64,000 nt of DNA from Kitagawia praeruptora (taxonomy: Eukaryota; Streptophyta; Magnoliopsida; Apiales; Apiaceae), in the NCBI GenBank assembly GCA_037693485.1, contig CM075351.1:71698001-71762000 (forward strand), read 5' to 3'. A program made the position numbers and the translations under genes. Below the pieces are notes generated by a model. It made no database searches and had not been told where the DNA came from. It saw only the letters and a list, made by a program, of their open reading frames with translations. Of the stretch, positions 1 to 10,024 are shown piece after piece. Every line of letters starts with the position of its first letter. The stretch's first letter is position 1.

Positions 1-1108
1 AAACTTTATAATCCAAAAGTTAATTGTTGAACTCCTAAATTAAATTAAAATTATTTTTTTTAATTTAAAAATTTTTAATTAAAATATTTAATCAGACGAC
101 CTGATTTTTAAACGGTAACGCGTTTAAAAATCAGGATATGTTAAGATTTAGGGTCTAGGATACCCTAAACCCTAAACCTTAAATCCTAAATTCGCAAACG
201 ATTTATTTGTCATTCTGAATATTTCTAAAACATAAAATGAAAATATTAAACCACAAAAGTTAATAATTGAACCTCTAAAGTTAATTGATTTTTTTTAAAA
301 ATACAATTTTAATTGAGTACTAGCTTATAACCCGTGCGATGCGCGCCCCTAGGTATTCTCTACCTACCTACCTGTGTCGGTTTCGGGTACGTTTTTTTTA
401 ATTTTCTTTCTTTAATAAATTTATTTTTGTATGTTTCATTTTGAAAATTGATATTTTTATGTTTGGCGTCATCAAAATTATTTTAAATTAGGTTAATTAA
501 CATTGATGTATATTTATTACTTGTCTTTTGAGGTGGTTTTCTAATTATAGGTTCTACATATATGAATGTAAATATCATATGATGACATTGATAAAATTTA
601 TGCACATACATGTACATATATAATGTATTAAAAAAGACATAGACTGAGATGTGATCATTGTTTACTTTTTTTTTTGTGTGTGAATATTTTGGCTTATAAC
701 CTTTTATAATGAGTATCTGTTCATTGACAACGCCTCTTGTTAGTAGTTACGCTCAATTTTTTATTTTCCATTTGTAGATATAAATCTGGTGGATAAATCA
801 ATAACTTAATATTTAATTTTTTTTTTGTCTTAAAGAAGTTTGTCTAATAATATTTTAATATCTCAATATTTTGACATGGGATGAAGTTGGAAGCAATGAA
901 GAAGAATTATTTTGGAGGTAACTAATGGTCTTGTATTTATAGCTAGATTTCTTCTTGGTAGAATAATGTAATTATAATTCTATCTATTATTGTATTATGA
1001 TTTCTTTTCCAATTAACTGTAGAGATCTTTTTAATTTATTTATTTGTAATTGATTATGATTTTTTATACATATTTCACGGTGAGCAACCCATAAAATATG
1101 CAAGGAAG
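1..1108. other. AT-rich intergenic DNA
   Basis: No coding region is supported here. Two local features stand out. Around 160-195 there is a short degenerate run of CCCTAAA-like telomere-type repeats, too short and decayed to be a telomere. At 320-345 there is a Helitron-type terminus, listed separately. The remainder is AT-rich with many homopolymer runs and no exon-like segments that I can see on either strand. Confidence 0.6.
320..349 (-). mobile_element. Helitron 3' terminus (partial)
   Basis: Read on the minus strand, a GC-rich imperfect hairpin (stem CGCGC/GCACG with one mismatch around ATC) is followed about 8 nt later by CTAG and then T. This is the 3' end organisation of plant Helitrons. 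The block closely resembles the 3' end of the complete Helitron at 8868-9253. I could not find a matching TC 5' end, so only the terminus is claimed. Confidence 0.5.
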
Positions 1109-1254
1109 TATAAATTTAGGGTCTTGCTCAAATGAGAACTCTCACTTATGGTGAGATGTGAGATCTAATCATAAACATACATTTTTAATATCTAAATTAA
1201 ATCCTAACCCCACAATTAGTCTTTAAAATTTTATTTTTTTATTATTCATTTAAT

Positions 1255-1715
1255 CCAACATCACCTTCCACAATCATTTCTTCCCTACTCCGGTCACCAT
1301 TTCCGATCACTATCTCCGCCGACCAATTCCGGCCAACCCAGAAAATCACCACCAATAAACAAAAAATCACCACACTGCCACTACTTTCGGTCAGCACACC
1401 GCCGCCACCACCAACAAAAATCACCGATTGTAAACAAAAATCACCGCACTCCACCACCTCCGACCACCATACTACCACCACTGCCACCAAAAAATCACCA
1501 CCAATGTACGAAAATCACCAAGACCAAACCACCTTACTCCCTCACGTCACCACCAAAAATCACCACCGGAAACCTTACAAATCACCACCAAATAACGAAA
1601 ATCACCGCAACTAAAACCATTACAAATCACCACATCTCCACTACCATCTCCATTTACCACCAAAAATCACCACCGGAAGCTAAAAAATCACCGCAAAATC
1701 AATTTTATTCTTCTG
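1255..1715. repeat. Imperfect AATCACCACC repeat tract
   Basis: This is a low-complexity run of AAAATCACCACCAA-like units of variable spacing inside MULE-1. It produces long but meaningless open frames on both strands. The same word, as GGTGATTTG, recurs inside MULE-2 around 19880-20410. That supports the two elements belonging to one family. Confidence 0.7.
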
Positions 1716-2086
1716 CCTAAAATCTGGAATGGCATCAGGTTTCTCCTACGATTACTCCCATCTCCCTCCCGCTGCAGTGAATCTCCGTCGTCTCCCCATC
1801 CCAACGGTCACATCAACAACAATCACCACAAACTTCACAATCACCGACTTTTCAAAAACTTCTAACAAAAAGGTATTTCAACAGCGAAAATCACCACAAA
1901 AAACACCAGTCAAACAAAAAACACCACGGTTTTGTTCCGGCGAGCACAGCGCCATTTGTTGTTTCTCCGATCTATAACTATTGAAGTGAGGGAGAGATCG
2001 AGCTTGCCGGATTTAGATAGACACAAGAGGTGTGTATATGTAAACTGCGATAGAGAGACAATGAGAGAGATACGGCGATGGAGGCA

Positions 2087-2088
2087 GA

Positions 2089-2132
<44 letters not shown>

Positions 2133-2150
2133 GGGGGGGGGGGGGGGGGG
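2087..2150 (+). repeat. (GGGCGGT)n and 21-nt G run
   Basis: About six copies of the 7-mer GGGCGGT lead directly into an uninterrupted run of 21 guanines (2130-2150), then a TGTG-rich stretch. The plus strand has many GGG tracts and could form a G-quadruplex. The exact run length is a likely assembly or sequencing uncertainty. Confidence 0.85.
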
Positions 2151-2376
2151 TGTGCGTGTTTGTTTGTGTGTGTGCAGCGTGTTTGTGTGTGTTATATGCG
2201 TTGGGTATGTTTAATTTGGATGTGGTTGAGATTAAATTTATATTTGAAAATGGAGGGCTGTGATTAGATCTCATATCTCATTTTAAGATTGGTTCTCATT
2301 TGAGCAAAACCCTATAAATTTATATAGTCATCTACAGTTCATCACTCGCACAAGATATATAATATTTGAAAAGAAG

Positions 2377-2511
2377 TTAATACCTTCCTCCACCTCTCTC
2401 GAGATCCCGTTTATACTTTATAGTGGATTTGCGAGCTTCAAATTTTTCTCTGCTCATAATTGGGTGGCCACCGCCACGATTAAAACCCATCCCAAATTCA
2501 GCAAGGTCATG
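2377..2511 (-). pseudogene. Orphan 3'-terminal exon of an unrecognised gene
   Basis: On the minus strand an AG acceptor at 2513-2512 is followed by 44 open codons and a TAA stop at 2379-2377. The predicted tail is basic and glycine-rich (HDLAEFGMGFNRGGGHP near its start, KYKRDLERGGGRY at its end). That composition, plus the acceptor and terminal stop, suggests the last exon of a real plant gene. It is not a random frame of the kind seen around it. I do not recognise the family. No upstream exon is visible because the LINE and its 5' repeats lie on that side. It sits just outside MULE-1. Confidence 0.4.
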
Positions 2512-2531
2512 CTATAGTCAAATAATAAAAA

Positions 2532-2732
2532 CCGCAACATTATATCCTTAGTAAATAAATTTATACAACCTTTTTAATGTAAAAAAAGAAGTAAATAAAT
2601 TTATATAACTTTTTTAATGATATCCGTTTTAGATATTAACACCTAGAAGCAATAAAAAAGAAGTAAATAAATTTATACAACCCTTTTTAATGATATCCTT
2701 TTTAGATATTAACACCTAAAAGCAATAAAACA
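2532..2732. repeat. Tandem ~71-bp repeat at the LINE 5' junction
   Basis: About 2.5 units beginning AGTAAATAAATTTATA and containing TGATATCC and ATTAACACCTA follow each other at 2532, 2591 and 2662. The units include both the presumed LINE target duplication and the first bases of the LINE. This suggests the junction was duplicated after insertion. Confidence 0.65.
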
Positions 2733-2898
2733 CTTGCTTGAAATGTCTTTTTTCTCTCTAGATCCAAACGGAAACCACCGTTGACCACCAATCTCCCCAC
2801 CTTTCTTCTTCTATCGCTTCTCACGCTCCTCATTTCCTTTATTCTTTCTTTCACCTCTGCACAAAGATTCCACTTTCAAACCAGATCTGCTTAATCTG

Positions 2899-4746
2899 AT
2901 GGGCTCAAGAAACTCGGAAAACTCAGGTTCCATGAACTCTGAGGAGTTTGTTGCCTTCGTTGGTCACTATGGTGGCCCTGCAATCAATTATCAGCCTCTT
3001 TTTGAAGCTGCTAATGAATCGGTTCACACTAATGAAGTCATGGGTGAGCCACTCTCCCCGGAAGCCCAAGCTCGTATGAGAGAGCAAATCAATTTGATTT
3101 TAGATGATGGTTCTGTTCAGCCGGCAACTGGTCCTCCACTGGAGGTCTCGTCTAGAGGTTCTCACGGTGATACAAGGAAAGTGGATTCACCACCAGAAGT
3201 AAACTCTACAGTTAATACCACATTTGGTAATGTATCTCAACCTCTTATCCCCAATACTTTTGAACAGCTGCATAATTTAAATGTTGATGAATCTTTTAGA
3301 CTGGAAAAAATTGTTCATGGTGAGGCTTCGAACCCATCGCAAACTCCTCTAAAGAAATCGGTTACTTGGAGCTCTATTGTCTCAAAAAATGTAATTGGAC
3401 CAACCCCCTGTGTTCATGATAATAATGAGGCTGATATCACCTATAATGATGATGGGTCTGCCTCAGTTAACTTCTCCATGGATTATCTGGTTCGTGCTCA
3501 GAAACAATGGGAAACTAGTATAATTGGTCATTTTATTGGGGGAAATTTTGCTTTCAATTTTGTTCGTGAACAGGCTCATAAATTATGGCAAAACAAGGGC
3601 TTAACTGGAGTGTACTACAGCTCCAAAGGGTACTATACATTCCGGTTCAGTAAGTTGGTAGAAAGGAATGTTGCTTTGAACCTGAACACGGTTCAAATGG
3701 GTGGTAAAACTTTGTATTTGATGCCATGGATGGAGGGTTCCACGTTCAAACGAAATGTAGTTGACAAAGTCCCGTGTTGGATCCGTCTTGTTGATGTTCC
3801 ATACACACTTTGGTCAAAGGATAGCTTGTCATCGATTGCTAAGGCTGTGGGGAGACCACTCAAATTTGATACTGCTACTTCTAGGTTCGAGCCTCTCAAA
3901 TATGCTAATGTTCAAGTAGAATTGGCTTACTCTTCCCCTAAACCGGATTTTGTTTGGGTCAATGTCTTGAATGTGGAAGGTGTACAAGAGAGGGAAAAAA
4001 TTGAAGTCCAATATCCTCAACTACCTTACTCATGTACTTTATGCAAATGCATTGGCCATTCTCTTGCCCGTTGTATTAATAATCCTGAAAGAGTCAAGAA
4101 AAAACCTAAAATGAGTAAGCCAGGTAGCAATGGTAGTGGCGCCTCTGCATCTACCTCAAACAATATAGCAAATCGGCCTCTTGTCTCGAAGGCAGAGTAT
4201 TTAAATAATATGGAAATGGTGCCATATGTGGCGGGAGAGTTTTGTGGCTGCAATGTTGTTATGGATGAGGATGAAATCCTCTATGAAATTGAAAATGGAA
4301 ATGATTTAGAAGAATTTGACAAAATTCCCAACGATAACTTGCAGTTGAATGATAACCTTGTGGCCAATGATGCTATGCCAATTGCCAGTGATATTGGGTT
4401 TGCAAATAAGGATACTACAGAGGCACATGAAGTAGAGGAAATGGAGGAGGGCGAATTATTCGTGGATTTCACCAACCATCTTCACACCGAAAATACTTTC
4501 AAAACAATGTCTAACTATGATAATGAAGTAGAGAAAATAGACACTATTGTTAGTGAGGAGGACACTGCTGAACCAGTTACTATATCAAAGAGAAAGCGGG
4601 ATAAGAAACCGATTGATTCAGTTCTCATTGCCCGGGGCACAGCAGGTCGATCGAAAGTTGGTGTCCCAGACAAAGACGGCTTCACACCAGTCATCAACAA
4701 GAAATCTCTCCGGTTGGCAAGCAAGTCAGCCAAATCTCTTCATTAA
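2899..4746 (+). CDS. LINE ORF1 protein (DUF4283, zinc knuckle)
   Basis: This 615-residue protein is the RNA-binding ORF1 product of plant L1 LINEs, which coats the element RNA in the ribonucleoprotein particle. The N-terminal about 190 residues are polar and low-complexity. Residues about 190-370 match the DUF4283 fold found in plant LINE ORF1 proteins (tryptophan-rich, with MPWMEG and a WIRLVDVPYTLW-type segment). A CX2CX4HX4C knuckle, CTLCKCIGHSLARC, lies at about residue 379. The C-terminus is acidic, then basic. The ATG at 2899 is the first in a good position after the UTR, and the frame is open to TAA. ORF2 starts 4 bp after the stop, which fits reinitiation. I see no break, so this frame could still encode a full product. 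Confidence 0.9.
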   Translation: MGSRNSENSGSMNSEEFVAFVGHYGGPAINYQPLFEAANESVHTNEVMGEPLSPEAQARMREQINLILDDGSVQPATGPPLEVSSRGSHGDTRKVDSPPEVNSTVNTTFGNVSQPLIPNTFEQLHNLNVDESFRLEKIVHGEASNPSQTPLKKSVTWSSIVSKNVIGPTPCVHDNNEADITYNDDGSASVNFSMDYLVRAQKQWETSIIGHFIGGNFAFNFVREQAHKLWQNKGLTGVYYSSKGYYTFRFSKLVERNVALNLNTVQMGGKTLYLMPWMEGSTFKRNVVDKVPCWIRLVDVPYTLWSKDSLSSIAKAVGRPLKFDTATSRFEPLKYANVQVELAYSSPKPDFVWVNVLNVEGVQEREKIEVQYPQLPYSCTLCKCIGHSLARCINNPERVKKKPKMSKPGSNGSGASASTSNNIANRPLVSKAEYLNNMEMVPYVAGEFCGCNVVMDEDEILYEIENGNDLEEFDKIPNDNLQLNDNLVANDAMPIASDIGFANKDTTEAHEVEEMEEGELFVDFTNHLHTENTFKTMSNYDNEVEKIDTIVSEEDTAEPVTISKRKRDKKPIDSVLIARGTAGRSKVGVPDKDGFTPVINKKSLRLASKSAKSLH

Positions 4747-4750
4747 TCTT

Positions 4751-7700
4751 ATGAATTTTGCAAGTTGGAATGTCCGTGGCTTAAATAAAAGCTCTCATCA
4801 AAATGAGTTAAAACATTTCATTAGTAGTAACAATATCAATCTTATGGCCTGTGTGGAAACTAAGGTTAAAGAAAATAAATCCTTGTTCATATCTCGTAGG
4901 ATTGCGAGGAATTGGAGTTGGTTATTCAATTATGGTCATCACTCGTATGGCCGTATTTGGATTGGTTTTGACAGCTCTCTGTGGTCTGTTAATGTGGTTT
5001 CCAGTTCTTCTCAACACATGACCTGTAACATTATTTTTTTGGAAAAGCAATGTAATTTTGTAATCACGTTTGTTTATGCCCTTAATACGCCTAATGAACG
5101 TGAGGAATTGTGGAAGGATTTAGAGAATTTAAGCAAAGCTATTTCAGTGCCTTGGTGTGTTCTTGGAGATTTCAACAGCATTTTGGATATTAAAGAAGTA
5201 AGAGGGGGGCTTGAGCATTGGACCACAGATATGCAAAGCTTCAAAAACTGTGTTCTGGACTCTGGTCTGGATTCGTTGCGCACTGTAGGCGACTTGTTCA
5301 CCTGGTGCAACAATAGGCCTCGAGATCCTATCTATAAGCGCCTAGATCGAATCTTGGTCAATTCTGGATGGTTACAAACTTTCACTGATTCTGTGGGGTT
5401 TGTTAAATCAAGAGGCTTGATGGACCATTGTCCTCTCATTGTTCACACTCCAATGCAATTGGAAAGAATCACAAAGCCTTTTCAGTTCTTTAATTACATG
5501 ACTCACCTTGAGGGCTTCCAGTCTACAGTGCAGCGAGCATGGGACACCACCTGGTACGGGGACCCCATGGCTATCCTTCATCGAAAGTTAAAGGATGTTA
5601 AAAAAGCTCTAATCGATCTCAACAAAGCAACTGGAAATGTTCACACAAATGTCTCTCTAAGTCGTGCTAATCTTCACGACACTCAAGTGCATCTTAATCA
5701 AGACCCTCAGAACACTGCCTTATTCGAACAGCAAAATGCTCAAGCTCAGATTCTTGAAAATCACTTAATGCAGGAAGAGTCTTTGAACCTCCAGAAATCA
5801 AGAGTTAAGTGGCTTAGTCAAGACGATGGTAATAATTCTTTCTTTTTTAATCAAATTAAAGCAAACTGGAATACTAACAAGATTTTAGCTATCAAAGACA
5901 AGGACGGGAACTTGGTCTCCGATCATGCTCAGTGTTCTAAGGTGGCAGGTGAGTTCTTCCAGAATTCTATTGGCACATCCCCAACAAATAATGCTGCCTT
6001 CCCTGTGATTGATTGTAAGAAACTCACTGAAGCTCAAGCTATTGCTTTGGAAGCTCCTATCAATTCGGAGCTAATCTATAGCACTCTTAAATCTATGAAG
6101 AGGAACAAAGCACAGGGTCCTGATGGTTTAACAATGGATTTTAACCTGGCTTCTTGGGAGACTATTGGTCCTTGCTTTTGTGCTGCAATAATCCATTTCT
6201 TTAATACCACAGTAATGCATCCAGGTATTAACTCGACAAGCATAGCTCTTGTCCCTAAATCAAAGACTCCTTCAGAAATGACTGATTATAGACCTATATC
6301 TTTATGTTCTGTTACTTACAAGTGCATTGCTAAGATCTTGGCGAATAGAATAAAAAATGTCCTCCCTACAGTGATTGATGTAGCTCAGTCTGTCTTTTTT
6401 AAGCACCGAAGCATATCTGACAACATCTTGATGGCTCAGGAATTATTCCGTGGATATAATAGAGAAACAGGTGTGGCCAAATGTGCCCTGAAAATTGACC
6501 TTCACAAAGCCTTCGACTCTGTCAATTGGAATTTTCTAATGAACGCACTCAAAGCTATGAACTTCCCTGAGAAATTTATGAACTAGATTTTTGCTTGCAT
6601 TGCAACAGTCACGTACTCTGTCAAGATGAATGGTAGCCTGCAAGGGTATTTCAGAGGTGGGAAAGGCCTTCGTCAAGGCGATCCCATGTCCCCCTATCTC
6701 TTTACGGTGGCAATGAATGTTCTCTCCTGCTTACTCAATCGAAAACCTGAGGGATTCAAACATCACTGGAGATGTAGCGATCTAAAACTGTCCCATCTTT
6801 TCTTTGCAGATGATGTGTTGGTTTTTTCTCATGGTGATCAAGCATCCCTTGAGCATATTATGTCCTGCTTGGACAGATTCTCTGAAGCTAGTGGTCTAAA
6901 ACCTAGTATGCGTAAAAGTACGGTTTATTTTTCCAACTATAAGCAGGATATGATTACTTGGTTTGATTTGAATTTTCATATCCCTCAAGGTACCTTGCCA
7001 GTGAATTTTTTGGGAGTTCCTCTCATCTCGTCTAAGTTAAGCGTGAATGACTGTGTCCCTTTAATTGATAAGCTCACTGCTCGCATTTACGTCTGGACTA
7101 ATCGGTTCCTCTCTTTTGCTGGGAGAGCTCAATTAATTAGGTCTGTCATGTTTGCAATCCAAGCTTATTGGGCTAATCATTTTTTGTTGCCTCAGTCTGT
7201 GCATAAGCAGATCAGGGTTATCGTCTCTCGATTCCCATGGAAAGGGAACACGAATTCTACGGGAGGTAATAAAGTGGCCTGGGAGAATGTTTGTTTACCG
7301 TTTGAAGAAGGAGGTCTGTCTTTTAAGAACTCTAAGGATTGGAATAAAGCGCAGCTGATTCTTCACTTATGCAGAATTATTCGGAAGGATAAGTCCCTTT
7401 GGCCGCTTTGGGTGACCACTACAGTTCTTAAACACAAACACTTCTGGACAATGGAGGAGCCTACTGATTGCTCTTGTATTTGGAGAAAACTTCTCAAGCT
7501 CAGAAACGAGGCTTTACAGTTTATTCAATTCTGAATTGGTAACGGGATGCATACTTCTCTATGGTTTGATCCATGGTGGCATGGTAAGTGCTTAGCTACC
7601 TACAACAGTGACACTATTATTTCTCAAGCCAATTCCACTGCTACTACCTCTGTTAATGTCCTGATTAGTACGGGAGTTTGGAGACTCCCAATTCCTAATT

Positions 7701-8365
7701 CAAGGCACCACCATAATCATTCGTTAAGAAGATGGATTATTGATTTTGACAGCCCAGATTTTGACCTCAACTGTAATGATACTATCTTATGGGATGGTAT
7801 GTCTATTAACAAAGTTAGAACGAGGCATATATGGGATGCTATTCGGTTTAGGCTCCCAGTGGTTCCTTGGCACCAGTTCGTTTGGCATAAGCTTAGAGTT
7901 AACAGATATGCTCATCATCAGTGGCTTGTTTGTCATGGCCGAATAAACACATTTAGCAGACTTGCTTCCTTTGGGATTGATTTGTTGCAACATTGTCTCC
8001 TGTGTGCAGGGGGAAATGAGTGCCACAATCACTTGTTTGTGACATGTTGTTATAGCTCTTACGTGCTTCGGCACCTGGCTGCTATCATTGGCAATTACAA
8101 TCACAATTACTCTTCCTGGCTTGGTCTCTTAACTGCTTGGGGTTCAGTCTCAAACATTGCTCACAGACATTTACTTCTCCTGGCTATCCAAGTGTTCTCT
8201 TATCATATATGGAGGGAAAGGAATGCTAGACTTCATGGGAAGGGTTGCTTTGGCCCAAAAAAATTATTTGAAGGAATTGTTATTGATATTAAAGCTAGGT
8301 TACTTGTATCTAATTGGTTTGCAAACATAGCTAGGGATTATGATTGTACTAGTTGGCTGGATTAG
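4751..8365 (+). pseudogene. LINE ORF2 (endonuclease-RT), two nonsense codons
   Basis: ORF2 encodes the enzyme for target-primed reverse transcription. Reading from ATG 4751 gives an APE-type endonuclease (SWNVRGLN, CVETK, LGDFNS, MDHCPL), then RT motifs (QGPDGLTMDF, DYRPISLC, KIDLHKAFDSV, GLRQGDPMSPYLF, the catalytic FADD near 6807), then the zf-RVT region with cysteine/histidine pairs (about 7860-8050). No RNase H domain follows, as in most plant L1s. The frame is constant throughout, but TAG at 6584-6586 replaces an expected tryptophan, and TGA at 7532-7534 breaks the region before the zinc finger. Both fit single-base changes. No frameshift was found, so the copy was probably active recently in evolutionary terms. 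Confidence 0.9.
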
Positions 8366-8516
8366 AGGTTAGCCGGCTGGCTCTTTTTTGCTTTCTTTCT
8401 GCACTCTTCCTTTCACGGAGTTTGCATTAAGATAGTCCTCCCCTTCGGTTTGTCGTTGGGCAAGGGTTAATCCCTCTTTTTCTTTGTTATATAAATATTA
8501 GCTTAGCAAAAAAAAA
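8366..8516 (+). other. LINE 3' UTR and poly(A) tail
   Basis: A 150-nt untranslated tail follows ORF2, with pyrimidine-rich stretches and a GGTTTGTCGTTGGGCAAGGG segment, ending TTATATAAATATTAGCTTAGC and nine A residues. A recognisable poly(A) end marks the retrotransposition boundary. Confidence 0.75.
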
Positions 8517-8830
8517 TGATATCCTTTTTAGATTATAATTTCCTTATTAATATGATATAATCTTGATCGTCTATTTTTAAAAATATTATATTCGACGGTT
8601 GAGATTATTTTGGTAGTACAGTGATATCCTTTTTAGATTATAATTTCCGTTTTAATATGATATAATTTTGATCATCTATTTTTTAAAAATTTAGATTCGA
8701 CGGTTGAGATTATTTTGGTAGTACGGTGATATCCTTTTTAGATTATAATTTTCTTTTTAATATGATATAATCTTGATCGTCTATTTTTAAAAATATTAGA
8801 TTTGACGGTTGAGACTATTTTGGTAGTACA
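8517..8830. repeat. Three tandem ~106-bp repeats
   Basis: Three units start at 8517, 8622 and 8728, each beginning TGATATCCTTTTTAGATTAT and ending CGACGGTTGAGA...TTTTGGTAGTAC. They differ by scattered substitutions and 1-2 bp indels. They lie immediately downstream of the LINE tail and probably predate it, because the LINE target duplication falls on the start of a unit. Confidence 0.85.
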
Positions 8831-8867
8831 AAAGTTATGGATAAAATCCCTCAAACACTTATTAATA

Positions 8868-9253
8868 CTAGCTTACGGCCCGTGCAAAGCACGAGTTACT
8901 TTTAAATACTTTTAAAATTATGTGATTAAATAAAATAGAGTATAATATTTTATTATGGAATTTAACTTTGTAATATTAATTAATAAAATTAATAATAATA
9001 ATAATAATAATAGTTTTTTAATAAATGATATGTATTGATTAGAACTAATAATATAAAATCTTAATGTAAATTTGTTGTTAACGGGATTCGAACCTTAATC
9101 TTTAGAAGAGGGATTTAAACAAAGAATATTCCTTATTATTAGATCTAACGGCTATCATCTATTTACTAAATATCCAACGGTCACTATTCTTTCGATGATT
9201 CAACATGACAACCAAATTATACCCCTGTTTGCTTATTATATATTAAGTATAGA
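8868..9253 (-). mobile_element. Non-autonomous Helitron (386 bp)
   Basis: On the minus strand the element begins TCTATACTTAATATATAATA (5' TC at 9253) and ends with a hairpin CGTGC-TTT-GCACG, a short spacer and CTAG at 8871-8868. The base before TC is A and the base after CTAG is T, the exact A^T insertion rule of Helitrons, with no target duplication. It has no Rep/helicase coding capacity. A short tRNA-like GGGATTCGAACC string inside (about 9081) is only a motif, not a gene. Confidence 0.85.
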
Positions 9254-9354
9254 TAGATAAGGATATAATTTGATTACAAATTTTTAAAATTATTTGTAAA
9301 TATATATTTGTAAAAATTTGTGCTAATCACTTAATCAACATCAGTCAATAAAAC

Positions 9355-10024
9355 ATGGTACTTCCTTCCCTTATCAATCACTATGTATCGGGAATGGGTT
9401 TTGATAAAGTGACTGATGATTACAAAGTTATTAGGATTGTTTATGTTAAGGATGACACGGGGGAGTTGTTTGGTGAGGTTGCTCCTAAGGTTGAGATTTA
9501 TTGTTTCAAGAAGAATACCTGGAGGAAATTGTAACACCTTGGAGTTTCGAGACTTGTTTATGAACATGGGATTTATGTTGATGGTTGTTATTACTGGTTA
9601 CAAGTCAATCAACATGGAACAAACGAAACCCATACTTGTTATGCTGATAAGCTGAGGCTATTGTCTTTTGATTTTCATAGTGAACTGTTTGGGGAATTTA
9701 AAGGGCCAGATGATGTTCCCTTTTAATCTGGGAAAAAATTGCCCGCAGAGGCTTATGTATGCACTTTGAGAATTCACTGGCTCTTTGTGTTTTTGATGCA
9801 ATGCTCTGCGAGGAAGCGGACACAGGTTTTTTAATTGTATATGGATAATGAGACAAGAAAATGGTGTGGTCATGTGAACTTTGCGTTTTAGAGGCCTACT
9901 TAAAGAGTTTGTGTTTCCTTTGGCCATTACAAAGAAGGGAACCCTACTAATAGAGTCATTTCTCTCAAACCTTGAAGAAAGAAGCATAGTCTCCTACAAC
10001 ATCAAGAGCGAGCATGATTCATAA
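9355..10024 (+). pseudogene. F-box-associated (FBA) domain pseudogene
   Basis: The predicted peptide matches the F-box-associated beta-propeller-like domain of plant F-box proteins, substrate adaptors of SCF E3 ubiquitin ligases. Recognisable blocks are GMGFDKVTDDYKVIRIVY, VEIYCFKKNTWRKL, then in another frame GIYVDGCYYWL and LLSFDFHSELFGEF, later LALCVFDAMLCEEADTG and DNETRKWCGH, and finally a SYNIKS end before TAA. At least four frame changes and internal stops are needed to join them. The N-terminal F-box is missing; the Helitron and AT-rich DNA sit where it should be. This is a truncated, long-inactive relic of a very large plant family, so orthology cannot be assigned. Confidence 0.8.

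Larger units (their letters stand above)
1109..2322. mobile_element. Mutator-like element MULE-1 (non-autonomous)
   Basis: The element spans 1119-2312 and is flanked by a perfect 10-bp direct repeat TATAAATTTA (1109-1118 and 2313-2322), the target duplication size expected of Mutator-like elements. The terminal inverted repeats are about 55 bp: the left begins GGGTCTTGCTCAAATGAGAA and the reverse complement of the right begins GGGTTTTGCTCAAATGAGAA, with matching TGAGATC/TAATC motifs further in. The interior has no transposase. It consists of dozens of AAAATCACCACC-like units (about 1255-1715), a short open stretch after 1729, and a G-rich tract. MULE-2 at 14479-20660 has related ends and the same TCACC/GGTGA motif inside. 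Confidence 0.88.
2690..8533 (+). mobile_element. L1-type LINE retrotransposon
   Basis: A full-length plant L1-like LINE: 5' UTR from about 2708, ORF1 (2899-4746), ORF2 (4751-8365), a short 3' UTR and a 9-A tail (8508-8516). A candidate 18-bp target duplication, ATGATATCCTTTTTAGAT, occurs at 2690-2707 and 8516-8533. The flanks also hold tandem repeats containing the same word, so the duplication is probable but not unambiguous. ORF1 is uninterrupted. ORF2 has two in-frame stops, so this copy cannot move on its own. Confidence 0.85.

Noticed and set aside
160..195. Telomere-type CCCTAAA repeats
   Set aside because: Only a few degenerate copies are present, so it is at most an interstitial trace.
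1242..1490. Open frames of 80 codons on both strands in the first 2.3 kb
   Set aside because: They are translations of the AATCACC repeat and of the G-rich tract, with low-complexity products.
9073..9090. tRNA-like GGGATTCGAACC string
   Set aside because: No acceptor, D or anticodon arms can be paired around it. It lies inside the Helitron.
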